A stretch of 30,822 nt of DNA from JALUUH01 sp964636675. GTDB taxonomy: Bacteria; Pseudomonadota; Gammaproteobacteria; S012-40. Each line of letters opens with the position of its first letter. Position 1 is the first letter of the stretch. The position numbers and the translations under genes are program-made. The notes beneath the pieces were generated by a model, which searched no databases, had not been told where the DNA came from, and saw only the letters and a program-made list of their open reading frames with translations. Below are positions 1-8,307 of this stretch, piece by piece. The DNA is taken from assembly GCA_964636675.1 (NCBI GenBank), contig CAZWUO010000020.1, positions 1-30,822 of the forward strand, read 5' to 3'.

Positions 1-674
1 AGGGCTTTGGTGAGCGCCTGTTAATCGAAAACTTTAGCTTCAAATTACCGCCGGGAGGTATTGTTGGTATCATCGGCCCCAACGGAGCAGGCAAAACAAC
101 ACTGTTTCGGTTGCTCGCAAGCATCGAAAAACCAGATGTCGGAGAAATTCGCTTTGGTGAATCCGCAAAACTTGCGTATGTTGATCAATCACGCGACAGT
201 CTAAATGATAGTAAAACCGTATGGGAAGAAATTTCAGATGGGCAAGATATTATTATGGTTGGCAATTACCAGATTCAGTCCCGTGCATACGCAAGCCGGT
301 TCAACTTTAGAGGGAGCGATCAACAAAAACGCATCGGTGAATTATCCGGTGGCGAACGCAATCGGGTGCATCTCGCAAAGTTACTCAAGAGTGGCGGCAA
401 TGTTCTGTTACTCGATGAACCTACCAACGATCTTGACGTAGAAACCCTTAGAGCATTAGAAGAAGCCTTACTTGGTTTTCCCGGCTGCGCAGTTGTAGTA
501 TCCCATGATCGCTGGTTTTTAGATCGCATCGCTACGCACATGCTGGCATTTGAAGGTAATGCCAAGGTCGTATGGTTCGAAGGAAATTATGCCGATTACG
601 AAACTGACTTAAAGAAACGCCTAGGTGACGAGGCTAATCAACCAAAACGCTTTAAATATAAAAAACTAAGCTAA
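1..674 (+). CDS. ettA: Energy-dependent translational throttle EttA (ABC-F ATPase), 3' part
   Basis: C-terminal ATPase half of an ABC-F protein; the gene begins before the window and the open frame runs from base 3. ABC-F proteins of the EttA type bind the ribosomal E site and couple ATP/ADP level to translation; they have no membrane domain. Visible are Walker A GPNGAGKTT (bases 75-101), the ABC signature LSGGE, Walker B LLLDEPTNDLD and the switch region SHDRWFLDR. The tail WFEGNYADYE followed by PKRFKYKKLS is the typical EttA ending, which separates it from Uup and YheS, as does the absence of a C-terminal coiled-coil extension. Nothing appears broken. The next gene (702-1373) is convergent, 27 bp away. 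The assignment rests on remembered family sequence. Confidence 0.93.
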   Translation, partial: GFGERLLIENFSFKLPPGGIVGIIGPNGAGKTTLFRLLASIEKPDVGEIRFGESAKLAYVDQSRDSLNDSKTVWEEISDGQDIIMVGNYQIQSRAYASRFNFRGSDQQKRIGELSGGERNRVHLAKLLKSGGNVLLLDEPTNDLDVETLRALEEALLGFPGCAVVVSHDRWFLDRIATHMLAFEGNAKVVWFEGNYADYETDLKKRLGDEANQPKRFKYKKLS

Positions 675-701
675 CTTACTTACAGCTAAAGAGTGTTACA
701 C

Positions 702-1373
702 CTAAAGAGCCTCTATTGCGGAAAGTCGATAAGAATTAAAAATAGGGAAAAATGTTTTATCGTTAAACGTTTTTTCCAATAAGGCTTTGCCTTGCTCATT
801 TTTTTCAGCCTTGGTTTTTGATAGCCTTTTTAAACCGTTGTAATCCACCGTGATCTCCACAATGTTTCCCTCCCAGGCATTTTCTTTCATATACATGACC
901 AGTAGCCCCACATTTTTCTGATGGGGCTTAACCAGTATTTGCGCGGGACTAAAGTAAATATTGCTTAATTTTTTGTACTCAATTAATCCTACGTCTGTGT
1001 CTGCCTTTTCCGCAGAGACGATAGTAGACGTTGGGTTTACATAGGCAAGGAATAAATCCCAACTCAAACCCACTCTTCTATCCGTTGATCTATTTTCAGG
1101 TGAGCAACGGGATGTCATTGCAAAATCTCCGTGGGTGTCATTATTGAAATCAGCACCTGCTATCTCAACCGTGCATTTTCCTGTGCGAGAATCTAACGGA
1201 ATATTATCGGCAAATTTTTTCAAAACTTTTATAAATTGAGTCTGCTCCAAGTTAGCTATTTTTGCTTGATTTTTGAAATCGATATTAGACCCACTCTGGG
1301 CATTCAATAATTCTTCATCACTACACCCGTGCATTAGGCACAGCACAATACTCACTAAAATTATTCTAATCAT
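702..1373 (-). CDS. Putative lipoprotein of unknown function
   Basis: 223 aa protein that I do not recognise. The first 16 residues form a short hydrophobic signal ending in LMHGC, a plausible though imperfect lipobox with Cys17 as the lipidation site, followed by acidic residues (SDEE). The rest looks soluble and mixed alpha/beta, with two further Cys near the middle (GKCTVEIAG and SRCSPE) that could form a disulphide in the periplasm. No catalytic motif is evident. It is convergent with ettA and lies downstream of argJ on the same strand, but 109 bp of AT-rich DNA separate it from argJ, so it probably has its own promoter. A periplasmic lipoprotein is inferred from the N-terminus alone. Confidence 0.7.
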   Translation of the reverse strand: MIRIILVSIVLCLMHGCSDEELLNAQSGSNIDFKNQAKIANLEQTQFIKVLKKFADNIPLDSRTGKCTVEIAGADFNNDTHGDFAMTSRCSPENRSTDRRVGLSWDLFLAYVNPTSTIVSAEKADTDVGLIEYKKLSNIYFSPAQILVKPHQKNVGLLVMYMKENAWEGNIVEITVDYNGLKRLSKTKAEKNEQGKALLEKTFNDKTFFPIFNSYRLSAIEAL

Positions 1374-1482
1374 TATTCGATAAAAACCTCAAAATTGATT
1401 GCAAAACCACCTTTTCAATGATTATATACAATGAATAAACCTATAATTTAAATCATAACAAAACCGTACGCACTGTCATTTT

Positions 1483-2667
1483 TTAAGTGGTGTAATAAGC
1501 ATTTACTTTGATATAACCCTCAGTTAAATCACAACCCCAAACAGTTTCAGAAAAAGCCCCGGTACCAAGCACCACCTCAATAAATACTTCTTCTTTTTTT
1601 AATAAATCGGCGATCTCATCGAGCTTCACAGCATTTCTATCGATAACTTCTGCATCAATAATAAAACGATTATTACCTTGTCCAAAAAATATTTTTAAAT
1701 CTCTAATGCTGACGTGATATTGAAATACCTTGCCGATAGCCATTACGAATCGTCCCCAATTAGGATCAGCACCATATATCGCTGTTTTCACTAACGGTGA
1801 GTTAATAATTGATTTGGCCGTTAATAATGCCTGTTCCTGGGTATTTGCCCCAGAGACGGTTAATTCGATGAGCTTGCTAGCACCCTCTGCATCGCGCGCA
1901 ATTTCTTTAGCGAGATAAATCGCCATTTTTTGAAACACCCGCTCAAATTCGGCCAAGTCTACCTCTCCCGCCAGGCCATTCGCAAGCACCACCACGGTGT
2001 CACTCGTTGACGTGTCGGTATCGATAGAAAGACGATTAAAACTTTTATCCACCACAGACTTCAATATAGTTTGCAATTGCGCAGAAGAGAGCTGCGCATC
2101 GGTCACAAAATAACTCAACATGGTCGCCATATTAGGTTCAATCATGCCAGCGCCTTTAGCCACCGCAAATATCGTTGCCGCGCCTATATTCGCGCTCACC
2201 CATTTGGGGTTTGAGTCTGTGGTCATAATACTACGTGCAAAATCTTCCGCGTGTTGGCTTGTTTTTCCAAAATCAGCCTTTAAATGAGCACACCCGTCGG
2301 CGATAACCTGCATTGGTAAATAACGACCGATAACCCCGGTAGATGACGGCAATACGTTCGTTAATTCAATCCCACAACTTTCTGCGACTAAGCGACATAT
2401 TTTTTTTGAATCTTGAATACCTTGTGATTCAGTCGCTACATTCGCATTTTTCGAATTGACAATAATTGCCTGTAATATACCATCACGCACATGCTCTCGG
2501 CCTATCATAACGGGCGCTCCCGGCATGGTGTTTTTTGTAAATACAGTGGCGGCTTGACAGGGATGATCTGAAAGAATACCGCCAAAATCCAAGGTATCAT
2601 CTTTGATTCCAATATTCTTACCAAAAAATGAAAACCCGGGAACGAGTTGAATTTTATGCTGCATCAT
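1483..2667 (-). CDS. argJ: Glutamate N-acetyltransferase / amino-acid acetyltransferase ArgJ
   Basis: ArgJ transfers acetyl from N-acetylornithine to glutamate in the cyclic arginine pathway; some members also use acetyl-CoA. The 394 aa length is normal. The self-cleavage site is present: KGAGMIEPNMATM, where Thr182 becomes the N-terminal nucleophile of the beta chain. The oxyanion-hole segment SSTGVIG (residues 108-114), the DTDTSTSDT stretch, GADPNWGR and the C-terminal signature WGCDLTEGYIKVNAYYTT are all intact. Two ATG codons are adjacent; the upstream AAGG lies 4 nt before the first and 7 nt before the second, so translation may start at base 2664. The sequence alone cannot show whether the enzyme is mono- or bifunctional. 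Confidence 0.95.
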   Translation of the reverse strand: MMQHKIQLVPGFSFFGKNIGIKDDTLDFGGILSDHPCQAATVFTKNTMPGAPVMIGREHVRDGILQAIIVNSKNANVATESQGIQDSKKICRLVAESCGIELTNVLPSSTGVIGRYLPMQVIADGCAHLKADFGKTSQHAEDFARSIMTTDSNPKWVSANIGAATIFAVAKGAGMIEPNMATMLSYFVTDAQLSSAQLQTILKSVVDKSFNRLSIDTDTSTSDTVVVLANGLAGEVDLAEFERVFQKMAIYLAKEIARDAEGASKLIELTVSGANTQEQALLTAKSIINSPLVKTAIYGADPNWGRFVMAIGKVFQYHVSIRDLKIFFGQGNNRFIIDAEVIDRNAVKLDEIADLLKKEEVFIEVVLGTGAFSETVWGCDLTEGYIKVNAYYTT

Positions 2668-2978
2668 TTAACCTTGCAAAAACAGTTCAGCGCTATAAAC
2701 ACTTCTAGGGAACCTCTGATTAAGTCATCTAGCGAGCGTAAACTACGTTAAATTGAGAGCGTATCGGAGATTAGCCATTGTCGCAACCAAAAGTAATGCC
2801 CGATATTCAAGAAGAATAAAACCAAGAAGTATTTTGTGCATCAAGGATATGTTGGTTATTTCAGATGCTCTTGAGTGATAACGTAGTGATTTTAAGAAAA
2901 TTGGGGTCGGACTTAAAAGCTCTTGATGCTCTAACAACACCCTTGATATATAATCCGCAATAATTTTATTACGGATGC
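2668..2978. other. 311 bp intergenic region, possible insertion-sequence remnant
   Basis: Spacer between divergent argJ and cmoA. A GGGAACCTCTGATTAA stretch at 2708-2723 resembles, from memory, the outer end of some IS5-like insertion sequences. An open frame of 84 codons on the minus strand (2743-2997) overlaps the cmoA start and has no recognisable domain; I treat it as non-coding or the remnant of a mobile element. A perfect TATAAT (2950-2955) precedes cmoA. No tRNA or second inverted end was seen. Confidence 0.3.
2924..2955 (+). promoter_or_regulatory. Possible promoter of cmoAB
   Basis: TATAAT at 2950-2955 lies 23 bp before the cmoA ATG. The best upstream partner is TTGATG at 2924-2929, but the spacing of 20 bp is longer than the 16-18 bp optimum, so the -35 assignment is weak. 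Confidence 0.35.
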
Positions 2979-3725
2979 ATGATGCACACCACAACAATGC
3001 CAGACAACATTGATAATATTTTTAATAAACAACAAGATATGATCATCGACTTTGCTTTTGATGAATCCGTTGCCAAAGTATTCCCCGACATGATCCGACG
3101 CTCAGTGCCCGGTTATGCAAGCATTATTTCATTGACCGGTTTGTTTGCTCAGCAATATATTCAAGCAAATTCTAATGTCTATGATCTCGGCTGCTCATTA
3201 GGTGCATCGGCTACTGCCATTCTCAAGCGCCCAATTCATATTCCGTTTAAGCTGATCGCGGTTGATAATTCTGCGGCAATGATAGAACAGTGCAAAAAAA
3301 ACCTTGCGGCGTATACGCATAAATCAGTGGCTCTTTTGCATAATGACCTCCAAGACATCGTCATCGAAAACGCCTCTTTTGTGATCTTAAATTTTACCCT
3401 GCAATTTACGCCAATAGAAGCAAGACAAGAATTATTGCAATCTATTTATAATGGTCTAATGCCAGGAGGGGCATTAATGCTTTCGGAAAAAATCATCTTC
3501 CCCGAGCAACAAGATCAAAATTTTCATGACGCCATGCACCACACATTTAAGCGTGCAAATGCTTATAATAATCTGGAAATAAGCCAAAAACGCCAAGCCT
3601 TAGAAAATATATTGTTACCTGAGTCCTTGGAAACTCATATTCATCGAATGCAGAAATCTGGCTTTCGCGATGTGCACAAATGGTTTCAGTGTTTCAATTT
3701 TTGCTCATTTATAGCCATAAAATGA
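2979..3725 (+). CDS. cmoA: Carboxy-S-adenosyl-L-methionine synthase CmoA
   Basis: CmoA converts S-adenosylmethionine and prephenate to carboxy-SAM, the donor used by CmoB to make 5-carboxymethoxyuridine (cmo5U) at the tRNA wobble base. The protein has 248 aa (E. coli 247). Family marks are FDESVAKVFPDMIRRSVPGY near residues 27-46, the SAM-binding VYDLGCSLGASA, the IAVDNSAAMIEQC strand-helix, LNFTLQF, PGGALMLSEK, FKRANAYNNLEISQKR and the C-terminal WFQCFNF. Start codons at 2979, 2982 and 2997 are possible; the N-terminal extension is not conserved. The stop codon overlaps the cmoB start as ATGA, indicating translational coupling. Confidence 0.96.
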   Translation: MMHTTTMPDNIDNIFNKQQDMIIDFAFDESVAKVFPDMIRRSVPGYASIISLTGLFAQQYIQANSNVYDLGCSLGASATAILKRPIHIPFKLIAVDNSAAMIEQCKKNLAAYTHKSVALLHNDLQDIVIENASFVILNFTLQFTPIEARQELLQSIYNGLMPGGALMLSEKIIFPEQQDQNFHDAMHHTFKRANAYNNLEISQKRQALENILLPESLETHIHRMQKSGFRDVHKWFQCFNFCSFIAIK

Positions 3726-4696
3726 TTTCCTTTAATGACTTATATGAAGACCTAGAAGGCACTCCGTTTGGGTTCTGGGTCGATGAATTACGCGGGCTTA
3801 TTGAGCGAAACTTTAGCCAAAAAAAACACGGTGACTTGCCAACCTGGCTCGCAGCTATTGATAATCTACCCATAATCACGCCATCAGATATAAGTCTAAA
3901 CACAGGCACTATTACGCTAGGGCATATCAATGATTGCAGTATTTCTACGCAAAAAAACCTGGCGACCACGCTTAAAGAACTCTCGCCATGGCGCAAAGGC
4001 CCGTTTCAATTATTTGGAATTACGCTCAATACCGAATGGCGTTCAGATTTAAAATGGAATCGTTTAAAAGATCATATCTCTCCGTTAAAAGATAGGCGTG
4101 TGCTAGATATAGGATGTGGCAGCGGCTACCATTGCTGGCGCATGTTAGGGGCAGAAGCGCAGCTCGTACTCGGCATCGAGCCGTCGCATTTATTCGTCGC
4201 ACAATTTAACGCGATTAAAAAGTATGTTGGCCGCTGCCCTGCGCATGTTATCCCCATTGGCGTTGAAGACTTACCACCTCATTTGGCCTGGTTTGACAGC
4301 GTATTTTCCATGGGGGTTTTGTATCACCGCCGCTCCCCGGTCGAACATTTACTGCAATTAAAGGATTGTTTACGCCCTGGCGGCGAACTGATCTTGGAAA
4401 CCTTGGTCATCGAAGGTGGCAATACACACTGCCTGGTTCCACAAGGTCGCTATGCATGCATGGCGAATGTCTGGTTTATTCCATCAACGGATATGTTGCT
4501 TACTTGGTTAGCAAAGTGCGGCATGCAAAACATTCGCGTTGTTGATGTAAGCGCCACCACCACCACAGAACAACGCTCAACCGAATGGATGACATATCAC
4601 TCACTGACTGATTATCTAGACCCGAATGATAATTTTTTAACCGTAGAAGGCCATCCGGCGCCCATACGAGCAATCATCATTGCGACTAAGCCCTAA
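3722..4696 (+). CDS. cmoB: tRNA U34 carboxymethyltransferase CmoB
   Basis: CmoB uses the carboxy-SAM made by CmoA to carboxymethylate 5-hydroxyuridine 34 in tRNA, giving cmo5U. I place the start at ATG 3722 inside the ATGA overlap with cmoA; the frame is open upstream to 3680 but that stretch encodes the end of cmoA in another frame. This gives 324 aa, against 323 in E. coli. Diagnostic segments are LSPWRKGPFQLFGI, TEWRSDLKWNRL, the SAM motif VLDIGCGSGYHCWRM, FSMGVLYHRRSP, LILETLVIEG and TTTTEQRSTEWM. No defect is seen. It ends 142 bp before the next gene, with a hairpin between them. Confidence 0.97.
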   Translation: MISFNDLYEDLEGTPFGFWVDELRGLIERNFSQKKHGDLPTWLAAIDNLPIITPSDISLNTGTITLGHINDCSISTQKNLATTLKELSPWRKGPFQLFGITLNTEWRSDLKWNRLKDHISPLKDRRVLDIGCGSGYHCWRMLGAEAQLVLGIEPSHLFVAQFNAIKKYVGRCPAHVIPIGVEDLPPHLAWFDSVFSMGVLYHRRSPVEHLLQLKDCLRPGGELILETLVIEGGNTHCLVPQGRYACMANVWFIPSTDMLLTWLAKCGMQNIRVVDVSATTTTEQRSTEWMTYHSLTDYLDPNDNFLTVEGHPAPIRAIIIATKP

Positions 4697-4726
4697 TAAT
4701 TAACCCGATTACATTGACGGATACCG

Positions 4727-4777
4727 ACCGGCTAAAGCCTCGACCTCCAACCGAAGGTATTTCGAGCCGGTTTGTTA
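4727..4777 (+). terminator. Possible rho-independent terminator after cmoB
   Basis: ACCGGCT (4727-4733) pairs with AGCCGGT (4765-4771). The stem can be extended by TCGA on both sides if an AAAGCC bulge is allowed. A modest T-rich run (TTTGTT) follows. The loop is long and the tail is weak, so efficiency is uncertain. Confidence 0.4.
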
Positions 4778-4838
4778 TCTTTGTCCGTAAGCCCAAACAT
4801 GTCCAATCGACTCTGCACTATGTTATCCTCCCAACAAC

Positions 4839-5474
4839 ATGACCTCACAACAAGATAATATTAAAATCATCGGACTCTGCGGTAGTCTGCGGCAAAATAG
4901 CCTTACCAAACATGCGTTAAACATTGCTTTAACGGGGGCCAAGCAAATGGGTGCAGAAACCGCTTTAGTCGAACTCAAAAACTATCAGCTGGTATTTTGT
5001 CACGGAAATGAAGAAGAAGAAGAAGGCTATCCAGATGATGTGCATCGTCTGCGACAAGACGTAAAATCCGCCCATGGGATCATCATCGGCACCCCGGAAT
5101 ACCATGGTAGTTATAGTGGTGTATTAAAAAACGCGCTCGATTTAATGAGCTTTGTCGAACTCGAAGGGAAAATGATCGGGCTTATCGGTGTTTCTGCTGG
5201 CCCTATGGGCGCCATCTCTGCACTGTCCAGCCTACGTGGCATTGGGCGCTCACTGCACGCATGGGTTATCCCCCAACAAGTCGCTATACCCGAGGTAGAT
5301 AACGTCTTCTTACACGACGGTTCGATTAAAGATGAAAAAATCGAGGCGCGACTACTCTCTATTGGCAACCAAGTTGCTAAGTTTTCTTTTTTGCATCATT
5401 CGAATACCGCACAGCAATTTCTGAATGAATGGGAGAATGCACCCACAAACCCTGGCGGAATATATGCAAAATAA
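4839..5474 (+). CDS. NADPH-dependent FMN reductase family protein
   Basis: 211 aa flavodoxin-like oxidoreductase (NADPH-dependent FMN reductase / azoreductase-like family). The phosphate-binding loop GSLRQNSLT (residues ~15-23) follows the first beta strand, and the flavin-contacting motif GTPEYHGSYSGVLKNALD is near residues 87-104, with SAGPMGAISALSSLRG after it. Proteins of this group reduce FMN, quinones, azo dyes or chromate with NAD(P)H in the cytosol; the true substrate cannot be read from sequence. A Glu-rich patch (EEEEEG) in the middle is a minor oddity. No strong Shine-Dalgarno is visible ahead of the ATG, so a slightly different start is possible. It appears to be transcribed alone or with the following TPR gene, 95 bp downstream. 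Confidence 0.88.
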   Translation: MTSQQDNIKIIGLCGSLRQNSLTKHALNIALTGAKQMGAETALVELKNYQLVFCHGNEEEEEGYPDDVHRLRQDVKSAHGIIIGTPEYHGSYSGVLKNALDLMSFVELEGKMIGLIGVSAGPMGAISALSSLRGIGRSLHAWVIPQQVAIPEVDNVFLHDGSIKDEKIEARLLSIGNQVAKFSFLHHSNTAQQFLNEWENAPTNPGGIYAK

Positions 5475-5569
5475 GGTTAATTTTGATATATATTTAGTAA
5501 ACCTCTAAAAACTGGAACAATATTAGCTTAATAAACAAATGAGGTTTTATTGCCCAATGGGATAAGCTA

Positions 5570-6280
5570 ATGGTTGAATTGGAAGAAAATGTGCTTGATA
5601 TTGCGCAAACATTAAAGGACGGACTGCGACACCACCAAGACGGTGACTTGCATAAAGCCAATGAAAAGTACGCCAAAGTTCTTGAAATTGAACCCGAGAA
5701 TGGGCAAGCGTTACACCTAGCAGGCATGCTCGCCTATGATATTGAAGACTATTTACTCGCACTTGACTTTATTCTACGTGCAGTAGAAGCCAGCCCGCAG
5801 GATGCACTATACCGAAATAACCTGGCTAACGTACTCTTTGCACTCGATGAAATCCCTGCCGCAGCAGAACAATATGAAAAAGCGATAGAACTTAAACCCG
5901 ACTATGCGGAGGCACATTTTAACTTTGCCGGTGTTTTCTTTAAGCAAGACAATTTTGATCAAGCATTGCCGCTGTATCAAAAAGCGGTTGAAATCAATAA
6001 AGATTTTACCGCAGCATGGAATAATATGGGCGGGACTTATTTGGGTAAAGACGATCTAAACCAAGCTATCCGTTGTTATGCTCAAGCTTATATTTCCGAT
6101 GTTAGCTTTATTTCCGCAAAAGAAAACTTAGTGGATGCATTATTCGAAAGGGTACAGCAACAAGTTGAAAAAACTAACTTTTCTGCCGCTATTGAAGACT
6201 TAGAAAGAATTCAAGAACTAGACCCGCAACATGCACAAGCAAATGAACTAACCCTAAAATTAAACCATCAGAACTCTTAA
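5570..6280 (+). CDS. Tetratricopeptide-repeat protein of unknown function
   Basis: 236 aa, no signal peptide or membrane segment, so probably cytoplasmic. About five TPR units can be seen between residues ~10 and 160, with consensus turns such as EIEPENGQALHLAGML, NLANVLFALDEIPAAAEQYEKAIELKP, YAEAHFNFAGVFFKQ and AAWNNMGGTYLG, and a degenerate repeat at the C-terminus (EDLERIQELDPQHAQANEL). TPR arrays bind other proteins; no enzymatic domain is attached. The spacer before it is AT-rich (5475-5569) and could hold a promoter. Neighbouring genes do not suggest a partner. Confidence 0.8.
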   Translation: MVELEENVLDIAQTLKDGLRHHQDGDLHKANEKYAKVLEIEPENGQALHLAGMLAYDIEDYLLALDFILRAVEASPQDALYRNNLANVLFALDEIPAAAEQYEKAIELKPDYAEAHFNFAGVFFKQDNFDQALPLYQKAVEINKDFTAAWNNMGGTYLGKDDLNQAIRCYAQAYISDVSFISAKENLVDALFERVQQQVEKTNFSAAIEDLERIQELDPQHAQANELTLKLNHQNS

Positions 6281-6393
6281 CTTCAAGTATTGTCAGCAAG
6301 CCTAAATAAATCTAAGATAAGTCAAGTAACTCACAAATCACACCTTCAGCCTATACCGCTGATTTTTTAACCACTAAACTCAAATTAGTAATT

Positions 6394-6786
6394 ATGGCAA
6401 AACGACTATTCTCTTATCCATTTTCAGCTGAGAATGAAGCTGAAGCTATACGTAATATTCTGGCAAAAAACAATATTCAGTTTTACGAAACTCCAGGAAG
6501 TCGTTGGGGCTTTTCAAATCCGAGCATTTGGATTACTTTAAACGATGATTTTCCACGAGCTAAAGAACTATTTGCCGAGTCCCAAAAACATTACGTACAA
6601 CAAGCACGAAAAAACTATCAGCAAGATACCGGTTATGATCCCGAAGCTCCGTTTAAGGAACGCACTCTTTTTAGTTTGAAATATATGCTTTGCAACCGCA
6701 AAATCATACCGCTTATTTTTTTTCTGGCACTGATTATTTACCTTAATTATAAATTTTTTACAGGCTTATTGACCACGGTGGAATAG
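6394..6786 (+). CDS. Small membrane protein, DUF6164-like
   Basis: 130 aa. The N-terminal half reads like a small ferredoxin-fold domain (EAEAIRNILAKNNIQFYETPGSRWGFSNPSIWI) in which a hydrolysis-like or ligand role is unknown; I associate this pattern from memory with DUF6164. A single C-terminal transmembrane helix (IIPLIFFLALIIYLNYKFF, residues ~104-122) anchors it, with the soluble domain on the N-terminal side. The final 40 bp overlap the 3' end of the convergent SleB-like gene, so both tails are encoded by the same DNA. No good Shine-Dalgarno precedes the ATG. Confidence 0.75.
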   Translation: MAKRLFSYPFSAENEAEAIRNILAKNNIQFYETPGSRWGFSNPSIWITLNDDFPRAKELFAESQKHYVQQARKNYQQDTGYDPEAPFKERTLFSLKYMLCNRKIIPLIFFLALIIYLNYKFFTGLLTTVE

Positions 6787-7400
6787 TTTCGATAGAACAC
6801 ATGCCGCCCAATGGTTGTTATTTTATGCATGCGTCTCGCCCAACCTGGCGAAATATAAGTTGCGTGATAAAATAGCGCATCCTTCACAGCATGATTCGAC
6901 AAATTATTTTCATAGACATTGCGTGCAAGATTAAGCGCATCAGCCCATGCGTCATCTTCCGTTGGGGTATCACTTAGATGATCCTGAGTCCAGGAAAACT
7001 GGCCAACATAAAAGCCGTGTTCACGATGCAGTCGGCGCTGAAAAACAACTCGGCACAAATCATTGGGAAATTTATTCGAGATCACTCGATTCATGGTAAC
7101 CGTTGCAACCGCAATCCTACCATCAAGCGGCTCACCACGCGCTTCATGATAAATATTCAAGGCAAGGCATTGCATTTCCTCAGTCGCATATTTTAGCCTA
7201 ACACAGTGGCTTAGCGACATGATTAACGCAACTAAACCCAAAAACGCACATACGCTCTGGAACTTTTTACTCTCTGGATTGAATGCTTGAGGAAATTTAT
7301 ACAAAACAGGGCTTTTTTGTTCATTATTTACATGAACAAGCCTAACCTGCCGTGGTAAAAAATAGGTGAAATATCGTAAGCGTCTCCCGCGAAATTTCAA
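6747..7400 (-). CDS. Cell-wall hydrolase, SleB/Hydrolase_2 family
   Basis: 217 aa with one predicted membrane segment near residues 46-65 (VCAFLGLVALIMSLSHCV) and a C-terminal SleB-type catalytic domain. The family start CLALNIYHEARGE includes the expected catalytic Glu, followed by RIAVATVTMNRV, GQFSWT and DALFYHATYISPGWA. Relatives are lytic transglycosylase-like enzymes acting on peptidoglycan; the membrane anchor implies action on the periplasmic face. The best start is TTG at 7400, forming a TTGA overlap with the ycgN stop, so the two genes are probably coupled; TTG or ATG codons further in would shorten the N-terminus. The 3' end overlaps the convergent small membrane protein gene by 40 bp. 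Confidence 0.85.
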   Translation of the reverse strand: MKFRGRRLRYFTYFLPRQVRLVHVNNEQKSPVLYKFPQAFNPESKKFQSVCAFLGLVALIMSLSHCVRLKYATEEMQCLALNIYHEARGEPLDGRIAVATVTMNRVISNKFPNDLCRVVFQRRLHREHGFYVGQFSWTQDHLSDTPTEDDAWADALNLARNVYENNLSNHAVKDALFYHATYISPGWARRMHKITTIGRHVFYRNYSTVVNKPVKNL

Positions 7401-7852
7401 CGCTCTCCGGTATTCACAACCCAGTCAATCACATGCTCTTCCAATTGATCCGCATGCACATATTGCTCTGATATCGCAAACCCTTGGATGCTTAATCCTG
7501 CGCGCACCACACTTTCTGGCTCGCCTGACAACAAAGGATGCCACGCTGCAAGGTTTTCCCCTTTGAGCAATTTTGCGTACGCACAGGTATCGGGCAGACC
7601 TGCAAGAACTTCCGCATCTTCTGGCGTAATTGCTACGCAATTTGCAACCAGCTCGGTTCGCTGACGATAGCGGGTACAGCGACACGTTGTAATATCCAGT
7701 TGATGACAGGCAACATTGGTATAATGCAGCTTGCCAGTTGCTTCATCTTCAAGCTTTATCAAGCAACAGCGAGCACAGCCGTCACAGAGTGATTCCCACT
7801 GTGTCCGCGTCATTGCTTGCAGCGGGATTTTTTTCCAAAATGCAGTCGCCAA
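7397..7852 (-). CDS. ycgN: YcgN/UPF0260 family Cys-cluster protein
   Basis: 151 aa, the usual length for UPF0260. The family Cys pattern is complete: ESLCDGCARCCLIKL (residues ~21-35), NVACHQLDITTCRCTRY, and later VANCVAIT and DTCAYAKLL, followed by the conserved AWHPLLSGEP. Such Cys sets probably bind a metal or an Fe-S cluster (inference); the function is not established. The start is TTG at 7852, because the frame is closed by TAG four codons upstream and AGGA lies 6 nt before the TTG. It overlaps the next gene by 4 bp (TTGA). Together with DUF2288 upstream it forms a three-gene minus-strand unit. Confidence 0.92.
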   Translation of the reverse strand: MATAFWKKIPLQAMTRTQWESLCDGCARCCLIKLEDEATGKLHYTNVACHQLDITTCRCTRYRQRTELVANCVAITPEDAEVLAGLPDTCAYAKLLKGENLAAWHPLLSGEPESVVRAGLSIQGFAISEQYVHADQLEEHVIDWVVNTGER

Positions 7853-7896
7853 GCTGAATCCTATTGATACTTCATTTTTATCACGGCCTTAACCGC

Positions 7897-8226
7897 TCAA
7901 GACGCTTCTTTTACTTCTTGAACGACCACCCATGGAGAAACCACAACCGCCCAAAAAAAAGCCTTACTGGCATTCCAATGCCGTGCATCCTGGGTCGTGG
8001 CATTGACTATTTTTGCCTGCTGCAGATACTCATTAATGGTTACTTTGTCGTCTTTAATCATGGCGACTGCTACATCAATCAAATCGATCTCTGCACGCAC
8101 TTTGATAACCACTCCGCGTGCAAAATGTTTCTCTAATTCCTGCCACTCGAGCTTGCCACATTCGACATTTAAAGCGGTTCTAAGCGCATCCTCGGGCATT
8201 TCTGCATGCAAGCGATTTTCATTCAT
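7897..8226 (-). CDS. DUF2288 domain protein
   Basis: 109 aa cytosolic protein of unknown function. It matches the DUF2288 pattern: an N-terminal part LEWQELEKHFARGVVIKV, then DLIDVAVAMIKDD and the end KAFFWAVVVSPWVVVQEV. AGAGG lies 9 nt before the ATG. It is first in a minus-strand set with ycgN (44 bp gap) and the SleB-like hydrolase, and divergent from the amidase gene, sharing an 81 bp control region. No catalytic residues are apparent. Confidence 0.85.
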   Translation of the reverse strand: MNENRLHAEMPEDALRTALNVECGKLEWQELEKHFARGVVIKVRAEIDLIDVAVAMIKDDKVTINEYLQQAKIVNATTQDARHWNASKAFFWAVVVSPWVVVQEVKEAS

Positions 8227-8307
8227 TTTATAAAACCTCTAGGGCGTGTACATAAAATATCTCTATAGTATCATGGCTCGAGTATTCTCTTATTAACTCA
8301 CCATACA

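Noticed and set aside
2743..2997. 84-codon minus-strand ORF between argJ and cmoA
   Set aside because: No domain, no clear ribosome binding site and overlap with the cmoA start; kept only as a possible mobile-element scar.
3680..3721. Upstream start for cmoB
   Set aside because: ATG 3722 makes the ATGA overlap with cmoA and gives the family length; the upstream codons only repeat cmoA DNA in another frame.
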